From Clostridiaceae bacterium (GTDB lineage Bacteria > Bacillota > Clostridia > Lachnospirales > Lachnospiraceae): 64,000 bases of DNA. The stretch is taken from contig CAJSZV010000009.1 of assembly GCA_910574345.1 (NCBI GenBank), forward strand, positions 124,001 through 188,000, read 5' to 3'. A program made the translations under genes and the position numbers. The notes beneath the pieces are model-generated. The model had not been told where the DNA came from. It ran no database searches and was given only the letters and a program-made list of their open reading frames with translations. Positions 15,881-25,867 of this stretch are shown in pieces (position 1 is the stretch's first letter; each line of letters opens with the position of its first letter).

Positions 15881-17682
15881 TGAAACTGCGCCTCATACAT
15901 CTCATAATAAAACCCTTTCCTCTCCATAAGTTCTTTATGGCTGCCCTGTTCCGCCACCTGTCCCTGATCCACTACAATGATGAGATCCGCGTTGCGGATG
16001 GTAGAGAGCCTGTGGGCGATAACAAAACAGGTCTTTCCCTTCATAAGTTTTTTCATGGCTTCCTGGATCCGGGTTTCCGTGCGGGTATCCACGTTGGAAG
16101 TGGCTTCGTCCAAGATGAGCATGCCGGCATCCAGAACCATAGCCCTGGCGATGGTGAGAAGCTGCTTCTGGCCCTTGGAGATATTGGCGCCGTCTTCCAG
16201 AAGAACCGTATCATATCCTTGAGGGAGCCCCATAATAAAGTTGTGAATCCGGGCGGCTTTTGCCGCTTTTATTACATCTTCCCTGGCAATATCGTCCCTT
16301 CCGTATGACAGATTTTCATATACTGTTCCATAGAACAGCCAAGTATCCTGAAGTACCATGGCATAGGCCTGACGCAGGCTTTTGCGGGTAAGATCATGGA
16401 CTTCTTTTCCGTCCACCAGAATCTGACCGGATTGGGCATCATAAAAGCGCATGAGAAGATTGATAAGAGTGGTTTTACCGGCGCCAGTAGGCCCGACGAT
16501 AGCTGTAAGGCTGCCGGGGCTGGCTGACAGGGATAAGTCACGGAGAATAATCTTATCCGGCGTGTAGCCGAAGTTCACATGGGAGATCTCCACATGACCT
16601 TTTCCCGGTTCCAGTTCCATTGCTCCCGGCCTGTCCCCCTGTTCAGGAAGCTCATCCATAAGCTTAAATACTCTTTCCGCCGCCGCAACAGCAGACTGGA
16701 GATCGCTGACAATGTTGGCTGCTTCATTAATAGGGCCGGAGAATTTTCTGGAATACAGCACAAAGGAGGAAATCTGCCCTATGGACATCTTTCCGGCCAT
16801 AAACAATAAAGCGCCGAAGACGCTTACCAGAGACAAGGACAGGTTGTTGACAAAATTCACCATGGGTCCCACGATGCTTCCATAATATTCCGCCCTGTAG
16901 TAGGCTTCCACGGATTCTCGGTTTTTTCGGCGGAATCTTTGAATGGCGTCGGGTTCCTGGCAGTAAGCTTTGACCGTCTTCTGCCCGGACACCATCTCCT
17001 CGGCAAAACCGTTGAGCCGCCCAAGACTGGCGGAACGTTTCCTAAACAAAGGCCTTGTCCTGGAGGTAATGAACCGGGTGACAAAACCGGAAAGAGGCAC
17101 GGTGAAAACAAATACCAGCACCAGCCGGGGAGATATGGCAACCATCATATACAGAGAACCGGCCACTGTAATGACAGTTCCCAGAATCTGCACCAGATCC
17201 GTGGACAGAGATTCATTGACTGTGTCTATGTCATAAAAGATCCGGCTGATCAAGTCGCCGGTCTGATGAGTATCATAATAGCCCACAGGCAGAGACAGCA
17301 TTTTGTCAAAAACATCTTTCCGCATGCGATATGACACTTTTCGGCTTATAAGGATCATCAGTACTGCAAGAACATAGGACAATACTGCGGATATTACATA
17401 GAACAGGGCCATCCAGGCAGCATAATAAAACATGGCTGAGAAATCGACCCGGCCCGGTCCGGGCTCAATGGCATCAATAGCGTAGCCTGACAGCATGGGT
17501 CCCACAAGGGCCAGGGAGTTGCTCACAACATTCATAATAAGAGCTAAGGACAAAAGGAACCAGTGCCTGGACAGGTATTTTCCCAGGCGGACAATGGCTC
17601 CTTTTCGCTTTTTTATGGTTTCTATGGCTTTCTCATCCGGAATCATGCTTGCGTCATTCCGGGTCCTTCCACGGCCTGCCAT
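15877..17682 (-). CDS. ABC exporter half-transporter, catalytic-site subunit
   Basis: A 601-residue transporter with six membrane segments (about residues 40-330) and an ATPase domain (about 365-600). Walker A is GPTGAGKTT, Walker B is LILDEATSNVD with the catalytic Glu, and the signature motif is changed to ISKGQ. It lies 15 bases after the second half-transporter, which has a canonical LSGGQ but Asp in place of the catalytic Glu. The pair is therefore a heterodimeric exporter of the YheI/YheH, BmrCD or LmrCD kind, with one working and one degenerate site. Such pumps expel drugs, lipids or peptides; the substrate is not readable. Confidence 0.9.
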   Translation of the reverse strand: MAGRGRTRNDASMIPDEKAIETIKKRKGAIVRLGKYLSRHWFLLSLALIMNVVSNSLALVGPMLSGYAIDAIEPGPGRVDFSAMFYYAAWMALFYVISAVLSYVLAVLMILISRKVSYRMRKDVFDKMLSLPVGYYDTHQTGDLISRIFYDIDTVNESLSTDLVQILGTVITVAGSLYMMVAISPRLVLVFVFTVPLSGFVTRFITSRTRPLFRKRSASLGRLNGFAEEMVSGQKTVKAYCQEPDAIQRFRRKNRESVEAYYRAEYYGSIVGPMVNFVNNLSLSLVSVFGALLFMAGKMSIGQISSFVLYSRKFSGPINEAANIVSDLQSAVAAAERVFKLMDELPEQGDRPGAMELEPGKGHVEISHVNFGYTPDKIILRDLSLSASPGSLTAIVGPTGAGKTTLINLLMRFYDAQSGQILVDGKEVHDLTRKSLRQAYAMVLQDTWLFYGTVYENLSYGRDDIAREDVIKAAKAARIHNFIMGLPQGYDTVLLEDGANISKGQKQLLTIARAMVLDAGMLILDEATSNVDTRTETRIQEAMKKLMKGKTCFVIAHRLSTIRNADLIIVVDQGQVAEQGSHKELMERKGFYYEMYEAQFH

Positions 17683-17697
17683 AAGTGGTCCTCCTTT

Positions 17698-19437
17698 TTA
17701 TGTTTGAGCGCTCTGGGAAACTCCCATCTGGGAGTTCTCGATTTCACGATATATGGGACAGTGTTCCATCAGATGTTCATGGCTGCCGTATCCAATCTCT
17801 TCTCCCTCTTCCAACACCAGAATATGATCTGCATTCATGACAGAACTGACTCTCTGGGCAATGATAATGCAGGTAGTATTTTGAAAGTGGTCTTTCAGCT
17901 CCTGTCTCAGTGCGGCATCGGTCTTGTAATCCAGGGCGCTTGAAGAATCATCCAGAATCAGGATTTCCGGCCCTGCAGCCAAAGCCCTGGCAATGAGGAT
18001 GCGCTGTTTCTGGCCGCCGCTTAAGTTGGCGCCTTTTATATCCAGCTCTTTGTCCAGTCCGCCTTTTTCAGCTACGAATTCCCAGGCTCTTGCATACCCA
18101 AGGGCCTGATCCGCCTGCTGATGGGTAAGATTCCTTCCCATATTAATATTTTCAAAGATCGTATCTTCGAAGATTACGTCATTCTGGAACACCGCCCCAA
18201 AACGATGGCGCAGGCTCTCAAAGTCCATAGTACGGATATCCTGGCCATTGATGCGGATATTGCCCCGGTATGACTGGTAAAACCCCATAAGAAGATTGAT
18301 GATCGTAGTTTTGCCGGAGCCTGTGGAACCGATGATGCCGAGAGTTTCTCCCTGCATGAGAGAAAAATGGATGTCCTTTATATTGTCCCGTGTCTTGTGA
18401 TAGGAAAAGGAGACATGGTCGAATTCGACGTGGGGAACCTGGGTGTCTGGTGTTTCTTTGCTGTCCGAAGAGAAGGTGCCGGGTTCCCTCTCATCCCTGG
18501 TGTCCAGGACCTGAACAATTCTGCCTGCGGAAGCGGATGCTTTGGATATCATGACAAACATGCGGGAGATAGACATCATGGCATTGAGAATAATAGTAAA
18601 GTACGTCATAAAGGCCAGAATCTTTCCCACCTCTGAGGTCCCCTCATTGACCCGGCAGGCTCCGGCTATAATGACGCTTACCAGCCCCAGATTTAAGAAT
18701 ATGTTCATGGCCGGATTGCTGACAGCCGTGGTCATATTGGCTTTTCGCTCCGCGTTCATCACTTCCCGGTTAATCTTATCAAATCGTTCCCTCTCATAAT
18801 CTTCCTTTGACAGCGCCTTGATCACACGGATTCCGGCGATATCTTCCCGGACCAAACGGACGAATCCGTCGACCTTTGACTGAAGAGCCGTAAAAAGAGG
18901 AATTCCTTTTTTGGACACGAAAACAACCACCAGGGCAAGGGGCGGCATGGTGGCCAAAAGCACGCAGGCAAGGATCGGGTCGAGAATCATGGTCATAGCC
19001 ACACCGCCGATAAGAAGAATCGGAGCGCGGACCCCCAGCCGCTGGATGCGGGCCAGCATCTGATGAACATAGTACGTGTCGCTGGTGAGCCGGGAGATCA
19101 GGGAAGGACGGGTAAGCCGGTCCGTATTCTCATGGGACAGGTACATAACCTTGGCAAACAAGTCTTCCCGGACCTTGTAGATGGTATCGCTGGCGACTCT
19201 GGAGGCCATGCGGTTGGCTGTTATATTAAAGACCGCGGCCAATACGGAACACAGAACCATGAATCCGCCCCATAGAAAGATTTCACTCCGACGTCCCGTA
19301 GGAATTACATAATCAATCATATGGGCCAGGGTCCAGGGGAGAAGGAGATCCAGAATGGTTCCTGTAAATTTTATGGAAAATCCCACTGCCATAGGCCGGT
19401 AATATGGGGCAAGGTAATAGGTAAGTATCTTTTTCAC
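17698..19437 (-). CDS. ABC exporter half-transporter, degenerate-site subunit
   Basis: A 579-residue half-transporter with six membrane segments and a C-terminal ATPase domain. Walker A is GSTGSGKTT, the signature is LSGGQKQR, and Walker B is LILDDSSSALD: the usual catalytic Glu after Walker B is Asp, and the switch His is Gln (IIAQRVSS). Those changes mark the non-catalytic partner of heterodimeric exporters. It starts at a GTG at 19437 with GAGGCG upstream, 33 bases after the YhaN-like gene, and precedes its partner by 15 bases. Membership of the asnS-yhaO-yhaN transcript is plausible because I find no promoter in the short gap. Confidence 0.9.
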   Translation of the reverse strand: MKKILTYYLAPYYRPMAVGFSIKFTGTILDLLLPWTLAHMIDYVIPTGRRSEIFLWGGFMVLCSVLAAVFNITANRMASRVASDTIYKVREDLFAKVMYLSHENTDRLTRPSLISRLTSDTYYVHQMLARIQRLGVRAPILLIGGVAMTMILDPILACVLLATMPPLALVVVFVSKKGIPLFTALQSKVDGFVRLVREDIAGIRVIKALSKEDYERERFDKINREVMNAERKANMTTAVSNPAMNIFLNLGLVSVIIAGACRVNEGTSEVGKILAFMTYFTIILNAMMSISRMFVMISKASASAGRIVQVLDTRDEREPGTFSSDSKETPDTQVPHVEFDHVSFSYHKTRDNIKDIHFSLMQGETLGIIGSTGSGKTTIINLLMGFYQSYRGNIRINGQDIRTMDFESLRHRFGAVFQNDVIFEDTIFENINMGRNLTHQQADQALGYARAWEFVAEKGGLDKELDIKGANLSGGQKQRILIARALAAGPEILILDDSSSALDYKTDAALRQELKDHFQNTTCIIIAQRVSSVMNADHILVLEEGEEIGYGSHEHLMEHCPIYREIENSQMGVSQSAQT

Positions 19438-19470
19438 GAAAGACGCCTCGCTTTTTTGAGGGGAAGCAGG

Positions 19471-21351
19471 TTATATATTGATCAGATGATAGGGGATCTG
19501 ATTAGCAGTCAGCATCTGTGCTTCCCTCTGATGGCAGGTAAAGATAATGATCTGTCCGGTATAGGCCGTCTGCAGCCATTTGAGAGCGCTTTTCAGCCGG
19601 TCCTCGTCGTACAGGACAAAGCTGTCGTCAAAGATGAGGGGCATCTGTTCTTCCTGACCGCTCTGAATCAGTCTGGCAGCCGCCAAGCGGAGAGCCAGAT
19701 AGATCTGATCCATAGTCCCGCTGCTGACCTGTTCAAGAGGGATTAACCGGTTGGGCGTATTCATAAATGCGTTGAGGTTCTCATCTATGCTTATGCTTGT
19801 GTAGATGCCGCCGGTGATGCCGTCAATCAGTTCCGATGCGGTTTTGTTCAGGTACAGGCCAAAGGAATCACGAATGGAGGCGGACAGTTCCGTCATAGTA
19901 TCACGGGCCAAGTCGATGGCGGCAATCTCCTGGGACAGCCGGTCATTCTCCGCCAGAGTATGGCGAAGCACTTCCATCTGAGTCTTATAGTTGGATAAAA
20001 GTTCCAGCTTTTTCTCTAACTCCCATTGAAGCTTCTGCTGTTTCTCTATGACATCACTGCAATTATTCTGTTTTTCCTGTAATGAATTGATCTCCTTGGT
20101 CAGAAGAGAGATAGTTTCGTCGGATTTATCCATAGCGGCGCTGAGCCTCTGAAACTCGGCCATCCGCGCCTGGAATGCGTCCATGGCTTTCTCGGAGATG
20201 GCGCCGTCCCCCAAATGGCGGGTGAAAGATTCCGTAAGCAGCTGGGAGGATAAAGCCAGCTCTTTTCGAATCCGCTTGCCTTTCCACAGAGACCAGAACC
20301 CGGCCAGACAGAGGAATGCGGCAAGAGATGCCATCACTATAAAAACTGCGGTTTCTGGGAAATTGATGTTATAATTCCACAGCAGGTCTGTGACAGGGTT
20401 CCATTCTCCCAGGAAGTAGAAATAGGCGCCGCATACAATGAGGCAGGTGGCAAGAAAGAAGCTTGCGGCACGGAAAAAAACGGATATTTTTTTATCACAG
20501 GCATCTTTGGCAAGTTCATAGTCATTATATACATCCTGAGTTTTCTCAAGATAACTTTGTATGGAAGGAATATCGGAAAATTGATTCTGTGCCAGAACCT
20601 GCCGGCCTCTGGCCACCTTTTGAAGCAGATTTTCCTTTTCAGCCTGTTTTGCCTCTATCTCCGAACGGGTATCTGTCTTCATCTTCTGATAGGCAGGAAG
20701 CTGATTTTCATATTCCGGAGAAGAGATCTCCTTCTCCAGAGTCTTGACTTCACTAAGGAGAGAAGTGTAGGACCTGGCTGCTTCCGGAACCAGCTGAGCT
20801 TCCAGGCGCTTTCTCTGCTTTTTCAGATAATCCGTGGCGCGGGTAATGTTAAGAGACATATCGCCGGTGGTATTCATGTTGGCAATGTAGTTCTTTAACT
20901 CCGATACCATACCGGCTTCCGTAGCGCTTTTTAACTGGCCGATGCTGATGGTATTATTGTAGGCCGTCTCGCTTAATCCGCACAGCAGCTGATCAAGCAG
21001 GGCCTTGGTGGGAGGCAGGGATTTGCCTAATGTTTCATCAATAATGACCAGTTCTTTTTTCGTCTTCTGAAAACTTCGTTCAATCCGGTATATGTGACCG
21101 CCGTGTTCCATGCGCAGAGCTCCTTCATAGGCCCCGCTGTTCTCCCACGGTTCATACTTACTGTACAGATCATTCCTGGAAGCCCGGCCTCTCTGAGGCT
21201 GTATGCCGAAAAGCATGCCCCGGATAAAGGTGTGAATCGTGGATTTGCCGGCCTCATTCTTGCCGTATACCACATTGAGCCCGTCGTGAAAAGGAATAAC
21301 ACAGTCATGAAATTTTCCAAAGCTTTTAATCTGAAGTTCGATAAATCTCAT
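19471..21351 (-). CDS. yhaN: YhaN-like SMC/Rad50-type ATPase with membrane hairpin
   Basis: A 626-residue ABC-type ATPase of the Rad50/SbcC family. The N-terminal half-site holds Walker A (YGKNEAGKST, residues 29-38) and the C-terminal half-site holds the signature (VSSGTMDQIYLALRLA) and Walker B (MPLIFDDSF). Coiled-coil stretches lie at about 175-285 and 370-500. Unusually two hydrophobic helices (about 287-312 and 334-358) sit at the apex between the coils, where Rad50 has a zinc hook. The start at 21351 is set by AAAGGAG and is two bases after the YhaO stop. With YhaO it forms the counterpart of the Mre11-Rad50 type nuclease pair, apparently tethered to the membrane. Confidence 0.85.
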   Translation of the reverse strand: MRFIELQIKSFGKFHDCVIPFHDGLNVVYGKNEAGKSTIHTFIRGMLFGIQPQRGRASRNDLYSKYEPWENSGAYEGALRMEHGGHIYRIERSFQKTKKELVIIDETLGKSLPPTKALLDQLLCGLSETAYNNTISIGQLKSATEAGMVSELKNYIANMNTTGDMSLNITRATDYLKKQRKRLEAQLVPEAARSYTSLLSEVKTLEKEISSPEYENQLPAYQKMKTDTRSEIEAKQAEKENLLQKVARGRQVLAQNQFSDIPSIQSYLEKTQDVYNDYELAKDACDKKISVFFRAASFFLATCLIVCGAYFYFLGEWNPVTDLLWNYNINFPETAVFIVMASLAAFLCLAGFWSLWKGKRIRKELALSSQLLTESFTRHLGDGAISEKAMDAFQARMAEFQRLSAAMDKSDETISLLTKEINSLQEKQNNCSDVIEKQQKLQWELEKKLELLSNYKTQMEVLRHTLAENDRLSQEIAAIDLARDTMTELSASIRDSFGLYLNKTASELIDGITGGIYTSISIDENLNAFMNTPNRLIPLEQVSSGTMDQIYLALRLAAARLIQSGQEEQMPLIFDDSFVLYDEDRLKSALKWLQTAYTGQIIIFTCHQREAQMLTANQIPYHLINI

Positions 21352-21353
21352 GG

Positions 21354-22424
21354 TCAACTCCTTTCGTCAGTGGTATGAAGCAGAGCGTTGATTCCGTAAT
21401 AAAGAGCCTTTTTTTCCACAGCGCTCATCTCCGGCCTTTGGAGGGCCCGAATATAAAACCCGATCATATCGCTGGGGTGCTCGGCAAAAAGGGCGCTGAA
21501 ATTATACTGGGGTTCCGATTCATCCATAATCTCCACGATCCGGAATTTGGAAAGAAGATTGTCAAGATCGAATTCCATGGCCGGATCCCGCATGCCCCGA
21601 ATGCGGAAACGATAGATATGATGCCGTCCCCGCCGCTCAATCTCCTGGGAAATCTTCAGCTCCAGTTCCGTGTTGGTAGTGGCCGGAGTGATGTTGACTG
21701 CCAGGGGAATGTACTGAGACCGGCACAGAGGGATAAACTCCAGGGAAGTGACTTTTTTGGAAGCACGGCTGATCTCCCCGGACAAAATGCCGTGGACCCC
21801 TGTCTCCGTCTTGTCCAGGGGTTCGGGAGAACCCGGATACGCCATCTTATCAGGAATGAGGATCTCCGGTTTATGGATGTGTCCCAAAGCGATGTAGGAA
21901 AAGTCGGAAGCAGCCAAGGCGCTTTTGTCAAAGGGAAGGTGATTGGCATCTCCGCCATGAATCATCAGGATATGGATTCTCTCATCCATGGGAACGGTCA
22001 GATGATCCACCCGGTTTTCCCGAATCTCCGGTGTGGTGTAGCTGAAACCGTGGATCTCCACATTGCAGTCCTCAAAATAGACGCTGCTCATCTCATCAGT
22101 CATAAAAAAAGTCACATTGGAACACCAGGAAAAGCTGAGAAGAGCCGAACTGCTGCGGATACGATCATGATTGCCTGCGATGATGACGATGTGCACAGAG
22201 GGGATGGTAGTAAAAAGGTAGTTCACCTCTTTTAAGTCTTTCTGCAGAGGCTGGCGGTGGAACAAATCGCCGGATATAAACAGGAAATCCGCTTCCGTCT
22301 CCCGTGTCTTAGCCACAATCTGGGAAAAGGTATCCTTAATGGCCTGGGTTCGCTCTCTGGTCCAGGGTTTATCACTGTCCGGAGTCATACCCCAGTGGAT
22401 ATCGGCAGTGTGGATAAATTTCAT
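21354..22424 (-). CDS. yhaO: YhaO-like DNA repair exonuclease (SbcD/Mre11 family)
   Basis: A 356-residue metallophosphoesterase of the Mre11/SbcD group, the partner of the adjacent YhaN-like ATPase. The metal motifs are HTADIHWG (Asp8, His10), FISGDLFH, IAGNHDR, LMIHGGD and ALGHIHKPE. A C-terminal cap domain from about residue 250 should contact the ATPase. The start at 22424 is set by a perfect TAGGAGGA nine bases upstream. The gene is two bases from yhaN and 98 bases after asnS. It acts on DNA ends in the cytoplasm by homology; in B. subtilis yhaO and yhaN also sit together. Confidence 0.88.
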   Translation of the reverse strand: MKFIHTADIHWGMTPDSDKPWTRERTQAIKDTFSQIVAKTRETEADFLFISGDLFHRQPLQKDLKEVNYLFTTIPSVHIVIIAGNHDRIRSSSALLSFSWCSNVTFFMTDEMSSVYFEDCNVEIHGFSYTTPEIRENRVDHLTVPMDERIHILMIHGGDANHLPFDKSALAASDFSYIALGHIHKPEILIPDKMAYPGSPEPLDKTETGVHGILSGEISRASKKVTSLEFIPLCRSQYIPLAVNITPATTNTELELKISQEIERRGRHHIYRFRIRGMRDPAMEFDLDNLLSKFRIVEIMDESEPQYNFSALFAEHPSDMIGFYIRALQRPEMSAVEKKALYYGINALLHTTDERS

Positions 22425-22522
22425 CTCGTTCCTCCTAGTATCATGTGAATCAATATGTGCCCCCGGCACACATTTTCACATTGGAAAATGGAGCCGGCGG
22501 CTGTAAGGTCAGTCACTTGGAA

Positions 22523-23914
22523 TTATAACTCACAGTTGTTGACAGTCCTTGGGAAAGGAATCACGTCACGGATATTGGACATGCCCGTAAGGTACATAAC
22601 GCAGCGCTCAAATCCCAGTCCGAAACCGGAATGGCGTGCAGAGCCGTATCTGCGCAGGTCCAGATAGAAACCGTAATCTTCTTCTTTCAGTCCAAGCTCT
22701 TTCATGCGGGCCATAAGCTTGTCGTAGCTGTCTTCACGCTGGCTTCCGCCGATGATCTCTCCGATACCGGGAACCAGACAGTCCATGGCGGCCACAGTCT
22801 TATTATCATCGTTAAGCTTCATATAAAAGGCTTTGATTTCTTTTGGATAATCTGTAACAAATACGGGCTTCTTAAATACCTGCTCCGTCAGGTAACGCTC
22901 ATGCTCTGTCTGCAGATCGCAGCCCCAGTAAACCTTGTAGTCAAAATTGTCATTATTTTTCTCAAGAATCCCAATGGCGTCTGTGTAGGTCACATGGCCG
23001 AATTCAGAATTGAGAACGCCATGGAGGCGGTCCAAAAGACCCTTGTCCACAAACTGGTTGAAAAAATTCATTTCTTCCGGCGCGTGTTCCAGCACATAGC
23101 GGATAATGTATTTTAACATGCCTTCCGCCAGAGCCATATTGTCATCCAGATCAGCAAAAGCCATCTCCGGCTCGATCATCCAGAATTCCGCTGCATGACG
23201 CGTCGTGTTGGAATTCTCAGCGCGGAAAGTAGGCCCGAATGTATAGATGTTGCGGAAAGCCATGGCATAAGTCTCGCCGTTTAACTGTCCGCTTACCGTG
23301 AGGCTGGTTGGCTTCCCGAAGAAATCCTGAGAGAAGTCCACAGAGCCGTCCTGTGCTCTGGGAATACTGTTTAAATCCATGGTAGTTACCTGGAACATCT
23401 CTCCGGCGCCCTCACAGTCACTGGAAGTGATCAGGGGAGTATGCACATAGACAAAATCCCTCTCCTGGAAATACTGGTGAATGGCATAAGCGATAAGGGA
23501 ACGGACCCGGAACACAGCCTGGAACGTATTGGTTCTGGGACGAAGGTGAGAGATGGTCCGCAGGTACTCGAAGCTGTGGCGCTTTTTCTGAAGAGGATAA
23601 TCAGGAGCAGAAGGTCCTTCGACCAGAACCTGTGCGGCCTGAATCTCAAAAGGCTGCTTTGCCTGAGGGGTAGCCACTAAAGTTCCCTTCACAATGACGG
23701 CAGCCCCCACGTTAAGTCTGCTGACTTCATCAAAGTTCTCCATGGTGTCATGATACACGATCTGAAGGGTCTCAAAATAAGAGCCGTCGCTGAGAACCAT
23801 AAACCCAAAAGCCTTGGAATCCCGAATACTCCGGACCCATCCTCCAACAGAAATCTCTTTGTCCAGGTACAGAACTCTATTCTTATAAATCTCTCTGACA
23901 GTTACTAAATCCAT
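22523..23914 (-). CDS. asnS: asparagine--tRNA ligase
   Basis: A 463-residue class IIb aminoacyl-tRNA synthetase that charges tRNA-Asn with asparagine. An N-terminal OB-fold anticodon-binding domain (residues about 15-105; [17 protein letters not shown]) precedes the catalytic core with motif 1 ([14 protein letters not shown]), motif 2 ([19 protein letters not shown]) and motif 3 ([16 protein letters not shown]). The length is exactly that of the family. The ATG at 23914 has AAAAAGGAG upstream, and a strong promoter lies at 23949-23977. No T-box is seen in the short leader. Confidence 0.96.
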   Translation of the reverse strand: MDLVTVREIYKNRVLYLDKEISVGGWVRSIRDSKAFGFMVLSDGSYFETLQIVYHDTMENFDEVSRLNVGAAVIVKGTLVATPQAKQPFEIQAAQVLVEGPSAPDYPLQKKRHSFEYLRTISHLRPRTNTFQAVFRVRSLIAYAIHQYFQERDFVYVHTPLITSSDCEGAGEMFQVTTMDLNSIPRAQDGSVDFSQDFFGKPTSLTVSGQLNGETYAMAFRNIYTFGPTFRAENSNTTRHAAEFWMIEPEMAFADLDDNMALAEGMLKYIIRYVLEHAPEEMNFFNQFVDKGLLDRLHGVLNSEFGHVTYTDAIGILEKNNDNFDYKVYWGCDLQTEHERYLTEQVFKKPVFVTDYPKEIKAFYMKLNDDNKTVAAMDCLVPGIGEIIGGSQREDSYDKLMARMKELGLKEEDYGFYLDLRRYGSARHSGFGLGFERCVMYLTGMSNIRDVIPFPRTVNNCEL

Positions 23915-23948
23915 AATAATCTCCTTTTTTGAAAATACATATGTGACG

Positions 23949-23977
23949 ATTATACTTTATTTTTTTCACCGATTCAA
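23949..23977 (-). promoter_or_regulatory. sigma-A promoter of asnS
   Basis: On the minus strand TTGAAT (23977-23972), 17 bases and TATAAT (23954-23949) form a near-consensus promoter. The leader is only about 30 bases, too short for a T-box riboswitch. Confidence 0.75.
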
Positions 23978-24091
23978 GGTCTTCTGTGAGATAAAAAAAT
24001 ACAATATGCAGAAAAAACAAAAACAGAGCAATTTATTACAGCATAATGTCGTAAAAACGTTGAAAAATAAGAAGAATATAGTAAGAATTTA

Positions 24092-24120
24092 TTCACTTAA
24101 TCGAAAATGTGTGGTATAAT
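24092..24120 (+). promoter_or_regulatory. promoter upstream of the glgC leader
   Basis: TTCACT (24092-24097), a 17-base spacer and an extended -10 TGGTATAAT (TATAAT at 24115-24120). It would start a transcript about 465 bases before the glgC start codon. It is divergent from the asnS promoter. Confidence 0.65.
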
Positions 24121-24592
24121 GTCCACGTAAGCAATGAGCAGTGCCAAATGTGGCGGAACTATTTTTTTGTTGTGTCTGCACATAAGAAAAAATAATTCTG
24201 ATACATTTGATAGGGCGAAGCCCGTGACCGAGCCGGAGCGAAGCGAAAGCGAGGCACTGCGGACATCCAAAGCGGAAGTCCCCCAGTCCTCCCCCAAGCG
24301 AAGCGTCAGCGAGCCCGCAGAAAATCAGCATTCCAGCTCCTCCCGCTTCTTTCTCGCCCCTCCCGATCACCCCAAAGAAGCACCCGCAAGCCCGTCATCA
24401 AGAGCCAAGCATCCACGCGTTTGTCAGGAAGGCATTTCCCCTTCCATCCTGCGTTCAAGGAAAAGCTTGCCAAAGGCCCGGCGGCCCCGGTTATGGAGGG
24501 CCCCACAAGCCACCATCGAAGCGCCGCGGTCCGGCTCCTGACTGATGCCCAGCCCACTGCCCGACAGAAAATATACAGCAAGAGGTGATAAC
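24121..24592 (+). other. long GC-rich leader region of glgC, probably non-coding
   Basis: The 678-base gap between asnS and glgC contains two promoters and this leader. The first 90 bases are AT-rich; from about 24210 the sequence becomes GC-rich and is full of short repeats such as GAGCGAAGCGAAAGCGAG and AAGCGAAGCGTCAGCGAG, with a tight hairpin GGGC-GAA-GCCC (24213-24223). Open frames exist on both strands (24134-24541 plus, 24306-24581 minus), but none has a ribosome binding site or protein-like composition. I take it as a structured leader or a dispersed intergenic repeat; function unknown. Confidence 0.5.
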
Positions 24593-25867
24593 GTGATTAA
24601 AAAAGAGATGATCGCCATGCTTTTGGCGGGGGGACAAGGCAGCCGTCTTGGAGTCTTAACCCAAAAAGTTGCAAAACCAGCAGTATCTTTCGGCGGGAAG
24701 TACAGAATCATAGATTTCCCCTTAAGCAACTGCATCAATTCCGGTGTTGATACTGTCGGCGTATTGACCCAGTATCAGCCGCTGCGTCTGAACACCCACA
24801 TCGGAATCGGAATTCCGTGGGACCTTGACCGGAACGTTGGCGGAGTCACAGTACTTCCTCCGTACGAAAAAAGCAAGGGCAGCGATTGGTATACCGGTAC
24901 GGCGAATGCCATATACCAGAACATGGAGTACATGGAACAGTACAATCCGGAATATGTTCTGATCCTGTCCGGTGACCACATTTACAAGATGGATTATGAG
25001 GTTATGCTGGAGTACCACAAGGCAAATAATGCGGATGTCACCATTGCTGCCATGCCTGTGCCTATTGAGGAGGCAAGCCGGTTCGGCATTGTCATTACCG
25101 ACGACACGAACCGCATTACCGAATTTGAAGAGAAGCCCGCCAACCCAAGAAGCAACCTTGCATCTATGGGCATCTATATATTCAGCTGGAAGGTCTTAAA
25201 AGAAGCTCTTATTGAGCTTTCCGAAGTTCCCAGCTGTGATTTCGGCAAGCATGTGATTCCCCACTGCCATAGTCAGGGACGGCGGATTTTTGCCTATGAA
25301 TATAATGGTTACTGGAAAGACGTAGGAACTTTAAGCTCCTATTGGGAGGCCAATATGGAGTTAATTGACATTATTCCGGAATTCAATCTTTACGAAGAAT
25401 ACTGGAGAATCTATACCAAGAGTGATATCATTCCGCCTCAGTTTATTTCTGCAGACGCTGTTATTGAGAAGAGTATTATCGGCGAAGGAACGGAAATTTA
25501 CGGCCAGGTGAGCAATTCCGTTATCGGCGCCGGTGTGACCATCGGAAAGGGTGCGGTGGTCAAGGACTCTATTATCATGAGAGGCAGTGTGATCGGAGAG
25601 AACAGCATTCTTAGGAAAGCCATTGTTGCAGAAGATGTAGTGATCGGCAAGGGCGCAGAGCTCGGTGTAGGAGAAGTTGCTCCGAACAAATACGACCCGA
25701 AAGTGTATCAGTCAGACCTGGTTACCATCGGGGAGCACAGCGTGATTCCCGACAATGTAAAAGTCGGCAGGAACACGGCAATTTCAGGCGAGACCACGAC
25801 AGAAGACTATCCGGACGGCCTGCTGGCCAGCGGAGACTACATTATGAAGGCAGGTGGCGCAAGATGA
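24593..25867 (+). CDS. glgC: glucose-1-phosphate adenylyltransferase GlgC
   Basis: A 424-residue enzyme that makes ADP-glucose from ATP and glucose 1-phosphate, the committed step of glycogen synthesis. The nucleotidyltransferase signature [20 protein letters not shown] starts near residue 8, with substrate segments [29 protein letters not shown] and EFEEKP. The C-terminal 130 residues form a left-handed beta helix (hexapeptide repeats, e.g. [13 protein letters not shown]). The start is a GTG at 24593 with AGAGGTGAT four bases upstream; an upstream ATG at 24545 would add an unrelated 16-residue head. It overlaps glgD by four bases. Confidence 0.95.
   Translation: MIKKEMIAMLLAGGQGSRLGVLTQKVAKPAVSFGGKYRIIDFPLSNCINSGVDTVGVLTQYQPLRLNTHIGIGIPWDLDRNVGGVTVLPPYEKSKGSDWYTGTANAIYQNMEYMEQYNPEYVLILSGDHIYKMDYEVMLEYHKANNADVTIAAMPVPIEEASRFGIVITDDTNRITEFEEKPANPRSNLASMGIYIFSWKVLKEALIELSEVPSCDFGKHVIPHCHSQGRRIFAYEYNGYWKDVGTLSSYWEANMELIDIIPEFNLYEEYWRIYTKSDIIPPQFISADAVIEKSIIGEGTEIYGQVSNSVIGAGVTIGKGAVVKDSIIMRGSVIGENSILRKAIVAEDVVIGKGAELGVGEVAPNKYDPKVYQSDLVTIGEHSVIPDNVKVGRNTAISGETTTEDYPDGLLASGDYIMKAGGAR

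Noticed and set aside
21375-22235. 286-codon antisense frame in yhaO
   Set aside because: Shadow of the nuclease gene; no start site and no family match.
23915-24000. T-box riboswitch before asnS
   Set aside because: The promoter leaves a leader of only about 30 bases, and no T-box sequence is present.
24134-24541. 135-codon open frame in the glgC leader
   Set aside because: No ribosome binding site, low-complexity Ser/Arg/Pro-rich product, and competing open frames on the opposite strand. GC-rich DNA lacks stops by chance.
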